Source of the DNA: Aurantiochytrium sp. KH105
Taxonomy: Eukaryota > Sar > Bigyra > Thraustochytrida > Thraustochytriidae
DNA length: 64,000 nucleotides
Direction of reading: 5' to 3'
Assembly: GCA_003116975.1 (NCBI GenBank)
Contig: BGKB01000003.1
Coordinates: 186,001 to 250,000, forward strand
Below the pieces are notes generated by a model, which saw only the letters and a program-made list of their open reading frames with translations, had not been told where the DNA came from and made no database searches. How positions within the stretch are numbered: position 1 is the first letter of the stretch; every line of letters starts with the position of its first letter. The position numbers were made by a program, and so were the translations under genes. Positions 10,429 through 19,235 of the stretch are shown in pieces.

Positions 10429-11730
10429 TTAATCCTTCTTTCGCAAGGCAAAGATGGCCACGACGGCAGCAGCGGCAGCCACCAAGCCGACAGCAAGAAT
10501 GGTGTTGGAGTTGTCTTTAATAGCCTTGGCCGGCTCCTGCGCCGCAGCCTTGGCCGTGGACTTGACCTCCTCCTCGTTGCCAGGCGTTGGCTCTTCGGTC
10601 TTGGCCGAAGACACTGCGGGCGCAGCGGTAGGCGTAGAGGTGGGCTCAGTGGCAGGGGTAGGCAGCTCGCTGTCCTCAGGGTAAAGACCGGCGACCTGCA
10701 TCTTGCGGCGCATGGCATCGACCTGGTTCTTGAGATCGTCCGAAGGGCACGTCTTTGTCCTCTCGAGATACTCGCGCAGGTCCGACTCGACGTCGGCACC
10801 GTAAAGCTCCTTGACGTTAAAGTAGGCGGTCTGGAACTGAATATTCTGCTGCATCATGTTGGCCTGGGCTTCCTCGCTGTCGCTCTGCAAGGGCGAGATA
10901 CGCTGATCCGGGAGGATCTCCGTGACGGCCTTGGCGAACTCGAGGCACTTTTCTGCGGCGGAGAGCTTGGTGATGGCGGCCTTCTTCTCCTTTTTGGAGT
11001 TGTCCGCAGGTGGCGATCCGCGGCGCATCTGCACATAAGCGGGGCCTTCGAACTTTGTTGGTCGCACCTCGGGCGGGGTCATGTACGGCGAGCAAAGGTG
11101 CAGAACGTCGTCCTCGTCAATGTAAAAGATGTGCTTGACCTCGGGGGCGGGCGGCGACCCAGGCGCGGGCTCGACGAGAAGGTCGAGGTGCATGGGGTCC
11201 TCGACGGTGTTGAGGTTGAGTCTAGCGGTGATGTCGCGGCCAAAGACCGAGACGATTACCTCGGTCTCAGACTTGAAGTCAAAGGTCTGAATGTAGCCGC
11301 CGAGCTCCTTGCTCACGGTGCCGTACCACTTTCCGCTGAGCTGCATAAAGGTGCGCTTCTTCTTGACCAGACTGCGGAGGCGCTCAATGTTGCGGTTGTC
11401 GCTCTCGAGCTTTTCTAGCGTGTTGATAGCCTCGTCGCAATCATCGTACATGCCCATCTGGAAGAGGCTCTGCGCGAGGCGGGTGTAGCCCTTGGGCCAC
11501 TCAGGCGCCTGCTTGACGCAACCCTTGGCGTCCTTGACGGCCTCCTTGAGGTTGTTGAGCCGCAGGTACGCGGCCGCGCGATTCGACATGAGTACGTGCG
11601 AGGTGGGGTCCAGCTCGAGGCCCTTGGTGTAGCACGTCACCGCGGCCTCGGGCTTGCCCTCCCCGAAGAAATTGTTACCCTCAGTCTTCAGCTCCTCCGC
11701 CTTCTTCTTGGCATCCTCCGACGACGGCAT
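10429..11730 (-). CDS. Tail-anchored TPR protein, Hsp70/Hsp90 co-chaperone-like
   Basis: A 433-residue protein. Residues 5-115 form three TPR units of the Hop/Sti1 type. The positions that make the two-carboxylate clamp for EEVD tails are visible (K15/N19-N20, N50, K80, R84), so binding of Hsp70 or Hsp90 C-termini is likely from family knowledge. A middle domain (about 125-245, starting GKWYGTVSKELGGY) is not one I can name. A Pro/Thr/Ala/Glu-rich linker leads to a C-terminal membrane helix at about 407-428 followed by LRKKD, the layout of a tail-anchored protein facing the cytosol on the ER or mitochondrial surface. The longer frame starts with TTG; 11730 is the first ATG. Confidence 0.85.
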   Translation of the reverse strand: MPSSEDAKKKAEELKTEGNNFFGEGKPEAAVTCYTKGLELDPTSHVLMSNRAAAYLRLNNLKEAVKDAKGCVKQAPEWPKGYTRLAQSLFQMGMYDDCDEAINTLEKLESDNRNIERLRSLVKKKRTFMQLSGKWYGTVSKELGGYIQTFDFKSETEVIVSVFGRDITARLNLNTVEDPMHLDLLVEPAPGSPPAPEVKHIFYIDEDDVLHLCSPYMTPPEVRPTKFEGPAYVQMRRGSPPADNSKKEKKAAITKLSAAEKCLEFAKAVTEILPDQRISPLQSDSEEAQANMMQQNIQFQTAYFNVKELYGADVESDLREYLERTKTCPSDDLKNQVDAMRRKMQVAGLYPEDSELPTPATEPTSTPTAAPAVSSAKTEEPTPGNEEEVKSTAKAAAQEPAKAIKDNSNTILAVGLVAAAAAVVAIFALRKKD

Positions 11731-12063
11731 CCTCCACGTCGCCACGCTGCGCGACCTCGACCTCGACCTCGGCCTCCTCGCGCTCCTCGATCCCGATCCC
11801 GAGCCCAACCAATCAATCTATCCCCACCCCGGGCGAGCGAGCCAGCGGCGCGCGGCGCGCGGCGGGCGCGAGGGCGGGCGCGAGGGCGCGCGGGCGCGCG
11901 GGCGGCGGGCGGCGGGCGGCGGGCTGACGGGCGACGGGGCGTGCGGCCTGCGCGAGTCCTGTTCACGCTCTGCTCTGCTCTGCTCTGCCTGCGAGGCAAA
12001 ACCACTCAGCGGCCTAGTAGATACAGATACAGACTGCTTCATCATAGATAGAGGCTGCAGCCC

Positions 12064-12178
12064 CAGCCGGAGGGAGGGAGGGAGGGAGGGAGGGAGGGGG
12101 GGAGGGAAGGAGGGGAAACAGGCAGNAGGGAGGGAGGGAGGGAGGGGGGGAGGGAGGGAGGGAAGGAGGGGAAACAGG
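12064..12178. repeat. Duplicated GGGA-rich block with an N at the junction
   Basis: Two near-identical copies of a unit made of (GGGA)n, then GGAAGGAGGGGAAACAGGCAG, sit head to tail. The ambiguous base at 12126 is exactly between them, suggesting the copy number was hard to assemble. Runs of four or more G-tracts also make it a strong G-quadruplex candidate. Confidence 0.85.
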
Positions 12179-12301
12179 CAGGCTCTGCAGGCACAGGCCG
12201 AGGAACCTCCCGCGCGCGGCCTCCGCCGCCGCCGCGCGGCGCGGCGCGGCGCGGCGGGGCGTGCGGCGCCGGGCGGCGCGACGTGGCGCGGCGCGGCGCG
12301 G

Positions 12302-12330
12302 ATTTGAATTTGAATTTGAATTTGAATTTC
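12302..12330. repeat. (TTTGAA)n hexamer repeat
   Basis: Four to five TTTGAA units flanked by GCGGC-rich DNA, an abrupt AT-rich island. Confidence 0.85.
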
Positions 12331-12779
12331 GAGGCAGACTCGGTCGTCGCCGCAGGTCTCCGCCGCAATGGATCTCCGGGGCTGCGCCCGCGCGAGCGGC
12401 CGGCACGAGTTGCTGCTGCGCGCCGAGCCTCGGCGCCTCGGCGCCGGGCTCGCCGCCGCCGTGCTCTTTCTTCGGCGCAGCGGCCGTGGCGAGTGCGAGG
12501 GCAAGTGGAGAATGGAAGCGCGAAAGTGGAGAATGGCGACTTGCGCCAGTGTGCGGGGCCGTTTGGGCGACTTGCGGAGGAGCGACAAGGGCAGAGATGA
12601 AACAAAGAGCAGGACAGAGCAGAGCAAAGCAAAGCCAGACCAAGCTAAGCCAAGCCAAGCCACGTCGAGCGACGCGGAGACGCGCCGAGGCGAGGCCAAG
12701 CGCGAGCGACGCCGGAACCAGCAGCAAGCCAGCAGGCCAGTCAGCCAGCAAGCCTGCCATAAAGGCGAGGAAGAGGACA

Positions 12780-14023
12780 ATGATGCGGCTGGCGAACGTG
12801 GCCCACCAGGGCTCGCGCGCTGCGACGCGCTCCCACTCTCTCACCGCGCAGAGAGGTCTTGCGGCCGCGGCGAGCGGACGTGGCGGTAGGGGAAGGGGCG
12901 GCAGCAAAGGCGGGCCTACCTTCGAGGACGATAAAATCCCGCGCATGATGTCGGGGCCCCAGCGCGAGATGATCAAAAAGGCCAATGTGGCCGAGGCCTC
13001 GTCCTTTAGCGCAAACCAAAAGTCCATGGCGGACAGGATTTTCTACGCAATCCCGGCATCCTCGGAGTCCGAAATTCGCTCGGACCTCAAGACCGCGCAC
13101 CGCCTCGTGGCACACTACGGATGGGACGATCTCACCTGGAATCATATCTCCAGCCGTTGCAGCAGTGAGGACAACGAGGAGGACTGCTGTGATCTTGGTA
13201 CGTGCATGCATGATCGTTTTGATCATTTCTTGGACCGCTGTATTTACGGTAAAATTGCTACTGGCATCTTGAAATAGCTCTGTGTCCAGACGTACTGATC
13301 GATCGACTGACCCGCTGACGCAACCCTTAAATGGTCTTTCGTAAAATCATTCGCGAGCACAGACTCCTCCTCATACCTGATCACGCCTGGAGGCATGCAC
13401 TTTTCCGAAGTCCGCGAGTATGATTTTGTTTTCGATTCTATCGCAGAGTCAGGTACGTGTGCTCCTTTTTTTTTTCAAACAAATTTCGTGTTTCTCTAGC
13501 AGCTTCATTCATGCTGACCATAAATCTCCTCTCTCACCTACTTTTCAAATCAACAGGCAATGTGATCCACAGTGGAATCTACGCGGAAAGGCCGGATGTC
13601 CGATGCATCATTCACATCCACACGCCGGCCATTATGGCCATCTCGTGCATCGAAGAGCCCTTTCGCTTTCTTGTACAGGATTCTGCCATCTTCTACAACC
13701 GTCTCGGCTACCACTCGTACGAGGGTATGCATAGCACTGACGAGGAAAAGGAGAGCATCGCCCGCAACCTTGGCAAGGATGGCGTCGCTCTCATCATGCG
13801 CAACCACGGTGCCACCATTGTGGGTCGCTCCATTCAGGAGGCATTTGTGCGCACCTACTATCTCAACCGTTGCTGCCAGGTCCAGCTTGATGCGATGGCG
13901 ACGGGAAGCAAACTCATCGAGTGCAGCCCGGACCTTTTGCAGCACGCGCAGCAGCAGATTGAGGAGGTCATCCCATCTGGCCGATACGAATGGGCCGCGC
14001 TCAAGCGTCTCGTCGACCGTTAG
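12780..14023 (+). CDS. Class II aldolase/adducin-domain protein; exons 12780-13197, 13363-13452, 13557-14023
   Basis: Three exons join in frame to 324 residues. Both introns begin GTACGT and end in AG (intron 1 13198-13362, intron 2 13453-13556), and both fall in phase 1. The protein matches the Aldolase_II fold: HISSR (about 129-133), FxLITPGG-like YLITPGGMHFSEV, NVIHSGIYAERPDV, the metal-site HIHT, and MRNHGATIVGRSIQEAF near the C-terminus. The first 40 residues (MMRLANVAHQGSRAATRSHS onward) are rich in Arg/Ser/Ala with no acid residue, like a mitochondrial presequence. Substrate cannot be told from sequence; family members include sugar-phosphate aldolases, epimerases and adducin heads. 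Start: first ATG after the repeats. Confidence 0.88.
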
Positions 14024-14195
14024 ATTTCCGGAACAAGAGGACGAACGATTCATCACATGTCTCTTGGAGCCAAAATATTTTCTATCTTATTCGCCGATTG
14101 TCATTTCCATCGATCGGGTGCTGGGCGTGAAAGATTAACTTATAAAAGTTGTGAAGTCAAAGATTCCATGGCCAGCCAGCGACCGCATTTCGTCA

Positions 14196-14660
14196 TCACT
14201 CGTTGGTCAGTGCAGCTTTCTTTTCGCAATGCTTGCGCAACATTTCACGAAGCTCGGCCTCCTCGGCCTCGATTTTGCGGCGCAGCTCGTCGTTGTCACC
14301 AAAGAGCTTAGCAAAGAGCGGCTCCAGCACCTTGCGGCTCAAGACACGCTCCAGTTTGAAGGCAAATCCCAAGAGTACAGCTAGACCGACAACCTGCGCC
14401 GCCTTGACGCCCCGACTTGTATCACGTCTGCGCACGACCGAGAAGACGCCGTAGACGAAGAACCCAAAGTGCCAGTACTCGTGCAAGAGTCCAAGTGCCG
14501 ATGTGGACGACCCTTGTGCGCCGAGGCCGGCATTCTCCTCATTACTCTCGCTTTCACCGCCACCGGCCTGTCTTTGCGGGCCGCTCCCGCTCCCGCTGCC
14601 GCTCTCATTTGCAGGAAGCGCCACGCGTCGCGCGGAGCCTTGGACTCGTGGCTCCGCCAT
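14196..14660 (-). CDS. Small membrane protein, unknown family
   Basis: A 154-residue protein. Residues 1-55 are Gly/Ser/Glu-rich and probably disordered. Hydrophobic stretches at about 61-76 and 87-103 (VVGLAVLLGFAFKL) suggest one or two membrane helices, and residues 121-150 form a charged amphipathic helix (DNDELRRKIEAEEAELREML). It converges on the aldolase gene (172 bases between stops). No named family is recognised; the size and layout would suit a mitochondrial or ER accessory protein, which is a guess. Confidence 0.7.
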   Translation of the reverse strand: MAEPRVQGSARRVALPANESGSGSGSGPQRQAGGGESESNEENAGLGAQGSSTSALGLLHEYWHFGFFVYGVFSVVRRRDTSRGVKAAQVVGLAVLLGFAFKLERVLSRKVLEPLFAKLFGDNDELRRKIEAEEAELREMLRKHCEKKAALTNE

Positions 14661-15013
14661 AGTCTTGGTTGCGAAATTGCAAAATGATGAAAAAGAAATT
14701 TTGTCGGGCAGCGTCGGGCAGTCAGAAAAACAAAAAACCCACCACCACCCTCAAGCAAATCAGTAACGATGGCTTGACAGCGTGCAATCTCTATCGAGAA
14801 CACACGTTTTTCTCCTTTCAAAAAAGTCTGAAGCTTCCCCCCCCCAAAAAGAAGAAGAAGAAGAAGGAAGAAGAAGAAGAGTTAAAGTGATTGATGGACA
14901 ATGGCTTCGGTGACTAGGCCTCAGCCCCGACCGAGGAAACAAGCCGATCGAACTCTTCTTCACTGTCAGTCAGCACCAAAGGAAGCAATTACATTCAGAA
15001 ATCATGATGTTCA
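14661..15013. other. Intergenic, purine/pyrimidine-skewed
   Basis: It holds a run of C then (AAG)n near 14837-14881 and no credible frame. It contains the promoter of the 154-residue membrane protein and the 3' end of the EF-hand gene. Confidence 0.6.
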
Positions 15014-15751
15014 TCAAATGGCAGGATAGGCAAAAGGGTCAAAGGCAATGCCGACGGTCACAATGCCGCCTCGACCCGCACCCGCCGCGCTGGTATGCGT
15101 GCTGACGCGCGAGCATATCTCGGCGCGCAGGACCGACTTTTCGGCCTCGAGCTTCTCACGTTGCTGACGCGCCTTCTCTTTGAGAATCGACACCTGGACC
15201 TTGGCAGCAAGACTCTTGACGAATTTCCAGAATTCGGGAAGGTCCACGCGGTCCTCGCTGTCGCCCGACTTGTCGGTGTCCATCTCGGCGAGCACTTTGT
15301 CCCAGTCGTCTTGCTCCGCGAGCCGTCCAAATACCTTGGAATCCTTGACGAGCGCGAGAAGCTCTTCATTGTGAGTAAAAGCATACACGAGCTCTGCCTT
15401 GGTAATATATCGCGAGCCGTCACGATCAATCATATTGAACATCTTGCGGATATTTTCCTCGTCCGCTTCTCGTCGACAGAACTCCCAAAATTCCTCAAAG
15501 CTGACGCTGTCGCTCTTGTCCGTGTCAAAGCTTTCAAAAGCTGCACTCAGGTCTTGTCCTGCGACGAGGCCCGCAAGTAGCCGAGATTTGCTCACCATTT
15601 GCGCCACGGCAGGGTTTTTCTCTGCGGCCTCAATAAACTCCGCCTTGGACATCCAGCCCGAGCCATCTGTATCGACTTGATCAAAAATAGCGCGAATCTC
15701 CGCCTTGTACTGCGCCACCTGCTCCTCGCCGCCGAGCAAGTCGAGGTCCAT
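15014..15751 (-). CDS. Four-EF-hand calcium-binding protein
   Basis: A 245-residue soluble protein with four EF-hands. Loops 1-3 are canonical: D27-E38 (DTDGSGWMSKAE), D76-E87 (DTDKSDSVSFEE) and D109-E120 (DRDGSRYITKAE). Loop 4 (D158-E173) has four extra residues (DSED) before the exit Glu, so its calcium binding is doubtful. A basic coiled helix follows (about 185-215) and then a hydrophobic tail. The pairing and size recall calmodulin-like or centrin-like sensors, but the helix and tail differ. The longer frame begins with TTG; 15751 is the ATG. A TATA-like run lies about 107 bases upstream. Confidence 0.88.
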   Translation of the reverse strand: MDLDLLGGEEQVAQYKAEIRAIFDQVDTDGSGWMSKAEFIEAAEKNPAVAQMVSKSRLLAGLVAGQDLSAAFESFDTDKSDSVSFEEFWEFCRREADEENIRKMFNMIDRDGSRYITKAELVYAFTHNEELLALVKDSKVFGRLAEQDDWDKVLAEMDTDKSGDSEDRVDLPEFWKFVKSLAAKVQVSILKEKARQQREKLEAEKSVLRAEICSRVSTHTSAAGAGRGGIVTVGIAFDPFAYPAI

Positions 15752-16217
15752 TGTGGCTCGTGGAAATGTCAAGAGAATTCGCTACCTCTGCGTCACGTCT
15801 TTTCACCCCCCCCCCACGGACGTTGGTGCGCACGCGCGCGCGCGCGTGCGCGCAGTCTATATATATCCTGTTCAATGTCTTACGGACTGGCGAACAGCGC
15901 CCGCAAGCAATGCTTTGGAAGATCGAGGAGTAATCAGGCCTCTGGCACTGTGCTCAAACTCATAAGTTGCAACCTGCAACTTGAACTTTTTGGGGAAATT
16001 TTACCTGTCAACGGCTATTTGGACCAACCTGAACACACACCTACACACTGGTACAGATCGAATCCAAACGGGACATTTGGGCCAGCGCGAAAAGTAAACG
16101 GGAGACGAGGATGACACTTTAGCAGTTGCTTGCGACATACACAACATGCCCGAAATGTGCAAGAGATCTTTCATGCATGATAATAATTAAAATTTCGAGT
16201 GAGCGAGGCAAATCGCC
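15752..16217. other. Intergenic between EF-hand gene and the cyclic-nucleotide kinase 3' end
   Basis: It contains the EF-hand promoter. The only distinctive features are the alternating purine/pyrimidine tract and the TATA-like run listed separately. Confidence 0.6.
15827..15866 (-). promoter_or_regulatory. Alternating CG/CA tract followed by TATA-like run
   Basis: A 28-base perfect pyrimidine/purine alternation (15827-15854), a Z-DNA-type sequence, lies next to TATATATAT (858-866 of this kilobase), 76-115 bases upstream of the EF-hand ATG. Promoter role is inferred from position. Confidence 0.4.
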
Positions 16218-19200
16218 TCATGGGCTCTGAGCGGAACCTTTGGAGGGAAGGAACTGCATACTCTGGCGCCGGAGAAGCTGGCGCTCGACAGCTTTCACCA
16301 AGTCTGAGAGCTCGCTGGGTTTGGCACTAACCTCAAAGTCCCGAAATACAGAGGTCGAAGCGGCTCGCAAACGAGCAAGTTTCTCTTCGTTGTCGCGTCG
16401 CGACAAGCGCAACATTGTGTTGTGTAGGGAAGATTCTTGAGCCGCCAAGTGCGCAAGTTTAGTGCGTTCCACCCTGATCACTGTAACGTCATTCACGCAA
16501 GTCGCTGTGGAAATGCGAGCTGACGAAGCGAGCGCATCTGTGCCAACAAGTGCGCCCTCGTGGTACTCACGCAGCGGCACAAGTTCATTCGCCTTGCTCT
16601 TTTCGGGCTTTGACCGTGTGGTTTGGACCTTCTCTTGCATCCTCGTAAGGAAACGCTGCGCTGCGCCCTTGACGCGCGCGACGGGGCGCATATCGTGCAG
16701 CCTATCATCGCCGCCACCATCTCGTCCTCCTTGAGATCGGCGCGGATCGATCCAGGTGCGAACCACGCCGCTTTCGACAACGTAAAGGGCATCTGGGAGA
16801 TCGCCCTCGTTGTACAGCGATTCTCCTGCCTTGACGACGTATGTTTCGAATGCGCTAGGATCGAGAAGCTCCAGTAGTCGGCGCGCACGCATGTTTTGGC
16901 GGTGGCGAAGATGTTCTTCAAGACCAAGACATAACGCATTCGTTCCGCACATTACCCGCACAAAATCATCGCGCGACCAAAACAGAACACGGACGGGTGT
17001 CAGGCAACGCACCGTGGCATTGCGAAAATCGCGTCCATCGAGAATAGCGGCCTCGCCGAAGACATCCCCGGGTCGCAGCTCGGAAACGACATGACGAGCA
17101 GGGGAGCCGGCCTGTGCAGATTCCGCATTGTACTCGACCTGAGCCTGGCCAGAGAGAAGAATAAAAATTCCTTCTGCGTCGTCACCGCCCTGAAAGATGG
17201 TTTCTCCGCTAGAGTACTTGAAGGAATGCTCGCGCTTTACCGAACGCACAAAATCTTCAAAGGAGAGACTCAACACGTCAACGCTGCCGGTGAGCTCTTC
17301 GCCCCAATTCGCAGCCCTCAAAACGCTGTAGGATTCTTTAAAGAATTGGTCCCTTGCCGCGAGATTCGCCTCCTTGTCGGACAACCTCGCGACGTCTTGC
17401 GCGGTGCCGGTTTTCGATACCGATTGAGTGTCACGCTCTGGAACTGCTTGAGGGTCATCTTCTTTGCGCGCGGCGAGCGAGGCCACAAGCATTGCCGACG
17501 AGACGGCCCGGTGTGCCAAGGTGTCGCGCTCCAAAGCTTGGCCAACTTTTACCGCAGTGTTTCCTCGCAAGTCCTTGCTGGCCTTGCCCTCGTGCCACTT
17601 GGACATTAAAGATCGGTGTTGCGATAAGCCGACGCGGCGCGCACGTTGAAGCCACGGATGCTTGATCACTTCATGCGATCGAAGTCGCGTCGCTGGGTTG
17701 GGGTCCAAGAGTCGGGTGATAAGGTCTTTGGCTTCTGCTGAGAGCTGCACGCGTCGGTGCACGTCGAACGTGAAGCGCGGTGGCGAGGCCTTGGGGTCAT
17801 CGTCGGAAGTATCACTGCCAAGTACGGCACGCGCGGCAATTTCGTCATCTTCGGCGTCGCCCGAGCGGTCAAATGGATGGCAGCCAAGAAGCAGAATATA
17901 TATGATGATCCCGAGAGACCACATGTCGCAAGCACGCGGATCAGAAAGTAGCTCAATGTCGACCTTCCGCTTTCTCGCATTCTTCTTCTCCGCCCCCCCG
18001 CCGCCGACACCAATACCGACGCCGCCACGCGCAATACTATTCGTGCTGATGCCACCTGCAACACCACCTGCAACACCACCTGCAACGCCTCCTGCCTGTG
18101 CAACGCCGCTTTCTTGCGCTTTGGATCCCGCGAGGGGGCCACCGTTACTACGCAGGTGAGGACGTCGCTCCGTCTCAAGCTGCAAAAGAATCTCACTCGG
18201 AAGATAGGGCGTCGTGCCCACATTGCTCGTCATGTGGGTAACGCCCTGGTCTTTGAAGCTGTCGAGTCGTTTGCACATGCCAAAGTCGATCAGACGGATG
18301 TCGCCGTCACGACGACCTTGCACACCAGAGAACATGAGGTTCTCGGGCTTAACATCCATGTGCGCAAATCCGCATTGATGAAGATAATTGAGCGCGCTCG
18401 CAACGCGCTCCACGAGCTTGGCGGCCTCAAACTCGTTGTAAGGGCCCTTGTCAATGAGACGATCAAAGAGCTCTCCTCCACCACAAAACTCTGTGACAAG
18501 ATAGTAGCGGTCTGACTCTGGGCAAAAGAGCACCTCGATGAGCTCGGTCACATTGGGATGTCTTCGTGCAAGAGTAAGGGCCTCGATTTCATTTTGCAGG
18601 CTATCCAGCGCCATGGCCTGACGGTTGACCACCTTAATGGCGACTGGCCGACCTGCACTGTCTTTTGCTTTGACTACTTGGCCATACGCGCCCGAGCCAA
18701 GCAGGAAACGGGCGGGAAGCGAGCCTTCCTTGTCGAACTCGTGCTGGATTCCTTCCTTTGATTTGCCCTTGCTCGTGACGGCTTGCAGCTGATAGCGTGC
18801 ATTAAGTTCTTCGAGAGTGACGCGCTCGCTAATGAGCGAAGCTCCTTCCGCCGGCCGCTGGCCCTTGCGCACGGACCGCGCGCAATCCTCGAGCTCGGGA
18901 ACGTCCATGGACGGCGAAAAAGCGAGCACAGAGGCGCCAACGCTGGCCGCTTCGAGCCAGGCGAACGGCGTCTTCCGGCCGCCATCGTTCGGCCTGTCGT
19001 GGCGGCCGGAGCCTTGCGTGCCGCCACGCTTGCTGCTCGCGCGGCCGCCGCCGCCGCCGCCCTGCGCGCCGTGCGCGCCGTGCGCGTCGCGGCCGTCGCG
19101 GCCCTGGCGTCTGCGCTGCAGAGCCCCGTTCGGCCCGACGAGACCGCCGCCGCGCGAGCGTCGCGCGCTCTGGGCGGCGCGCTCCGTCGCAGGCCGCCAG

Positions 19201-19235
19201 CGCCGCGCGGCGCCCAGCACCACGCGGGCGGCCAT
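16218..19235 (-). CDS. Protein kinase with two C-terminal cyclic-nucleotide-binding domains
   Basis: About 1005 residues from the ATG at 19235. Kinase domain about 175-530: GSGAYGQV at 180-187, AIK at 199-201, HMDVKPEN at 292-299 (Met replaces the HRD Arg), DFG at 317-319, TPYLPSE, then a Gly-rich insert (about 352-426) before DMWSLGIIIY. Domain 1 of the cNMP type (about 664-764) keeps FGEAAIL and RNATV, the Glu and Arg that hold the cyclic nucleotide. Domain 2 (about 775-950) keeps the fold (AGESLYNEGDLPDALYVV) but its cassette reads EGALVGTDALASSARISTA, so binding is doubtful. The order kinase-cNMP-cNMP is the reverse of PKG. The kinase part looks CAMK/CDPK-like. Start uncertain: other in-frame ATGs at 19715 and 18908. 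Confidence 0.88.
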   Translation of the reverse strand: MAARVVLGAARRWRPATERAAQSARRSRGGGLVGPNGALQRRRQGRDGRDAHGAHGAQGGGGGGRASSKRGGTQGSGRHDRPNDGGRKTPFAWLEAASVGASVLAFSPSMDVPELEDCARSVRKGQRPAEGASLISERVTLEELNARYQLQAVTSKGKSKEGIQHEFDKEGSLPARFLLGSGAYGQVVKAKDSAGRPVAIKVVNRQAMALDSLQNEIEALTLARRHPNVTELIEVLFCPESDRYYLVTEFCGGGELFDRLIDKGPYNEFEAAKLVERVASALNYLHQCGFAHMDVKPENLMFSGVQGRRDGDIRLIDFGMCKRLDSFKDQGVTHMTSNVGTTPYLPSEILLQLETERRPHLRSNGGPLAGSKAQESGVAQAGGVAGGVAGGVAGGISTNSIARGGVGIGVGGGGAEKKNARKRKVDIELLSDPRACDMWSLGIIIYILLLGCHPFDRSGDAEDDEIAARAVLGSDTSDDDPKASPPRFTFDVHRRVQLSAEAKDLITRLLDPNPATRLRSHEVIKHPWLQRARRVGLSQHRSLMSKWHEGKASKDLRGNTAVKVGQALERDTLAHRAVSSAMLVASLAARKEDDPQAVPERDTQSVSKTGTAQDVARLSDKEANLAARDQFFKESYSVLRAANWGEELTGSVDVLSLSFEDFVRSVKREHSFKYSSGETIFQGGDDAEGIFILLSGQAQVEYNAESAQAGSPARHVVSELRPGDVFGEAAILDGRDFRNATVRCLTPVRVLFWSRDDFVRVMCGTNALCLGLEEHLRHRQNMRARRLLELLDPSAFETYVVKAGESLYNEGDLPDALYVVESGVVRTWIDPRRSQGGRDGGGDDRLHDMRPVARVKGAAQRFLTRMQEKVQTTRSKPEKSKANELVPLREYHEGALVGTDALASSARISTATCVNDVTVIRVERTKLAHLAAQESSLHNTMLRLSRRDNEEKLARLRAASTSVFRDFEVSAKPSELSDLVKAVERQLLRRQSMQFLPSKGSAQSP
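18051..18095. repeat. 12-base in-frame minisatellite (GGVA repeats) inside the kinase
   Basis: Three to four copies of a unit like CCTGCAACACCA, encoding GGVA repeats within the insert between the activation segment and the C-lobe. Confidence 0.85.

Larger units (their letters stand above)
11731..12779. other. Divergent intergenic region, very repetitive
   Basis: Between the TPR gene and the aldolase gene. It contains CTCTG repeats, GC-rich GCGGC runs, a duplicated GGGA-rich block with one undetermined base at 12126, a TTTGAA repeat and, at 12606-12660, the AGCAAAGC-type leader of the aldolase gene. Long open frames here are repeat artefacts. Confidence 0.7.

Noticed and set aside
11818..13027. 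Long frames over the GGGA and GCGGC repeats (both strands)
   Set aside because: They consist of repeat-encoded Pro/Ser/Leu or Arg/Ala runs and include the undetermined base; they overlap the aldolase exon on the other strand.
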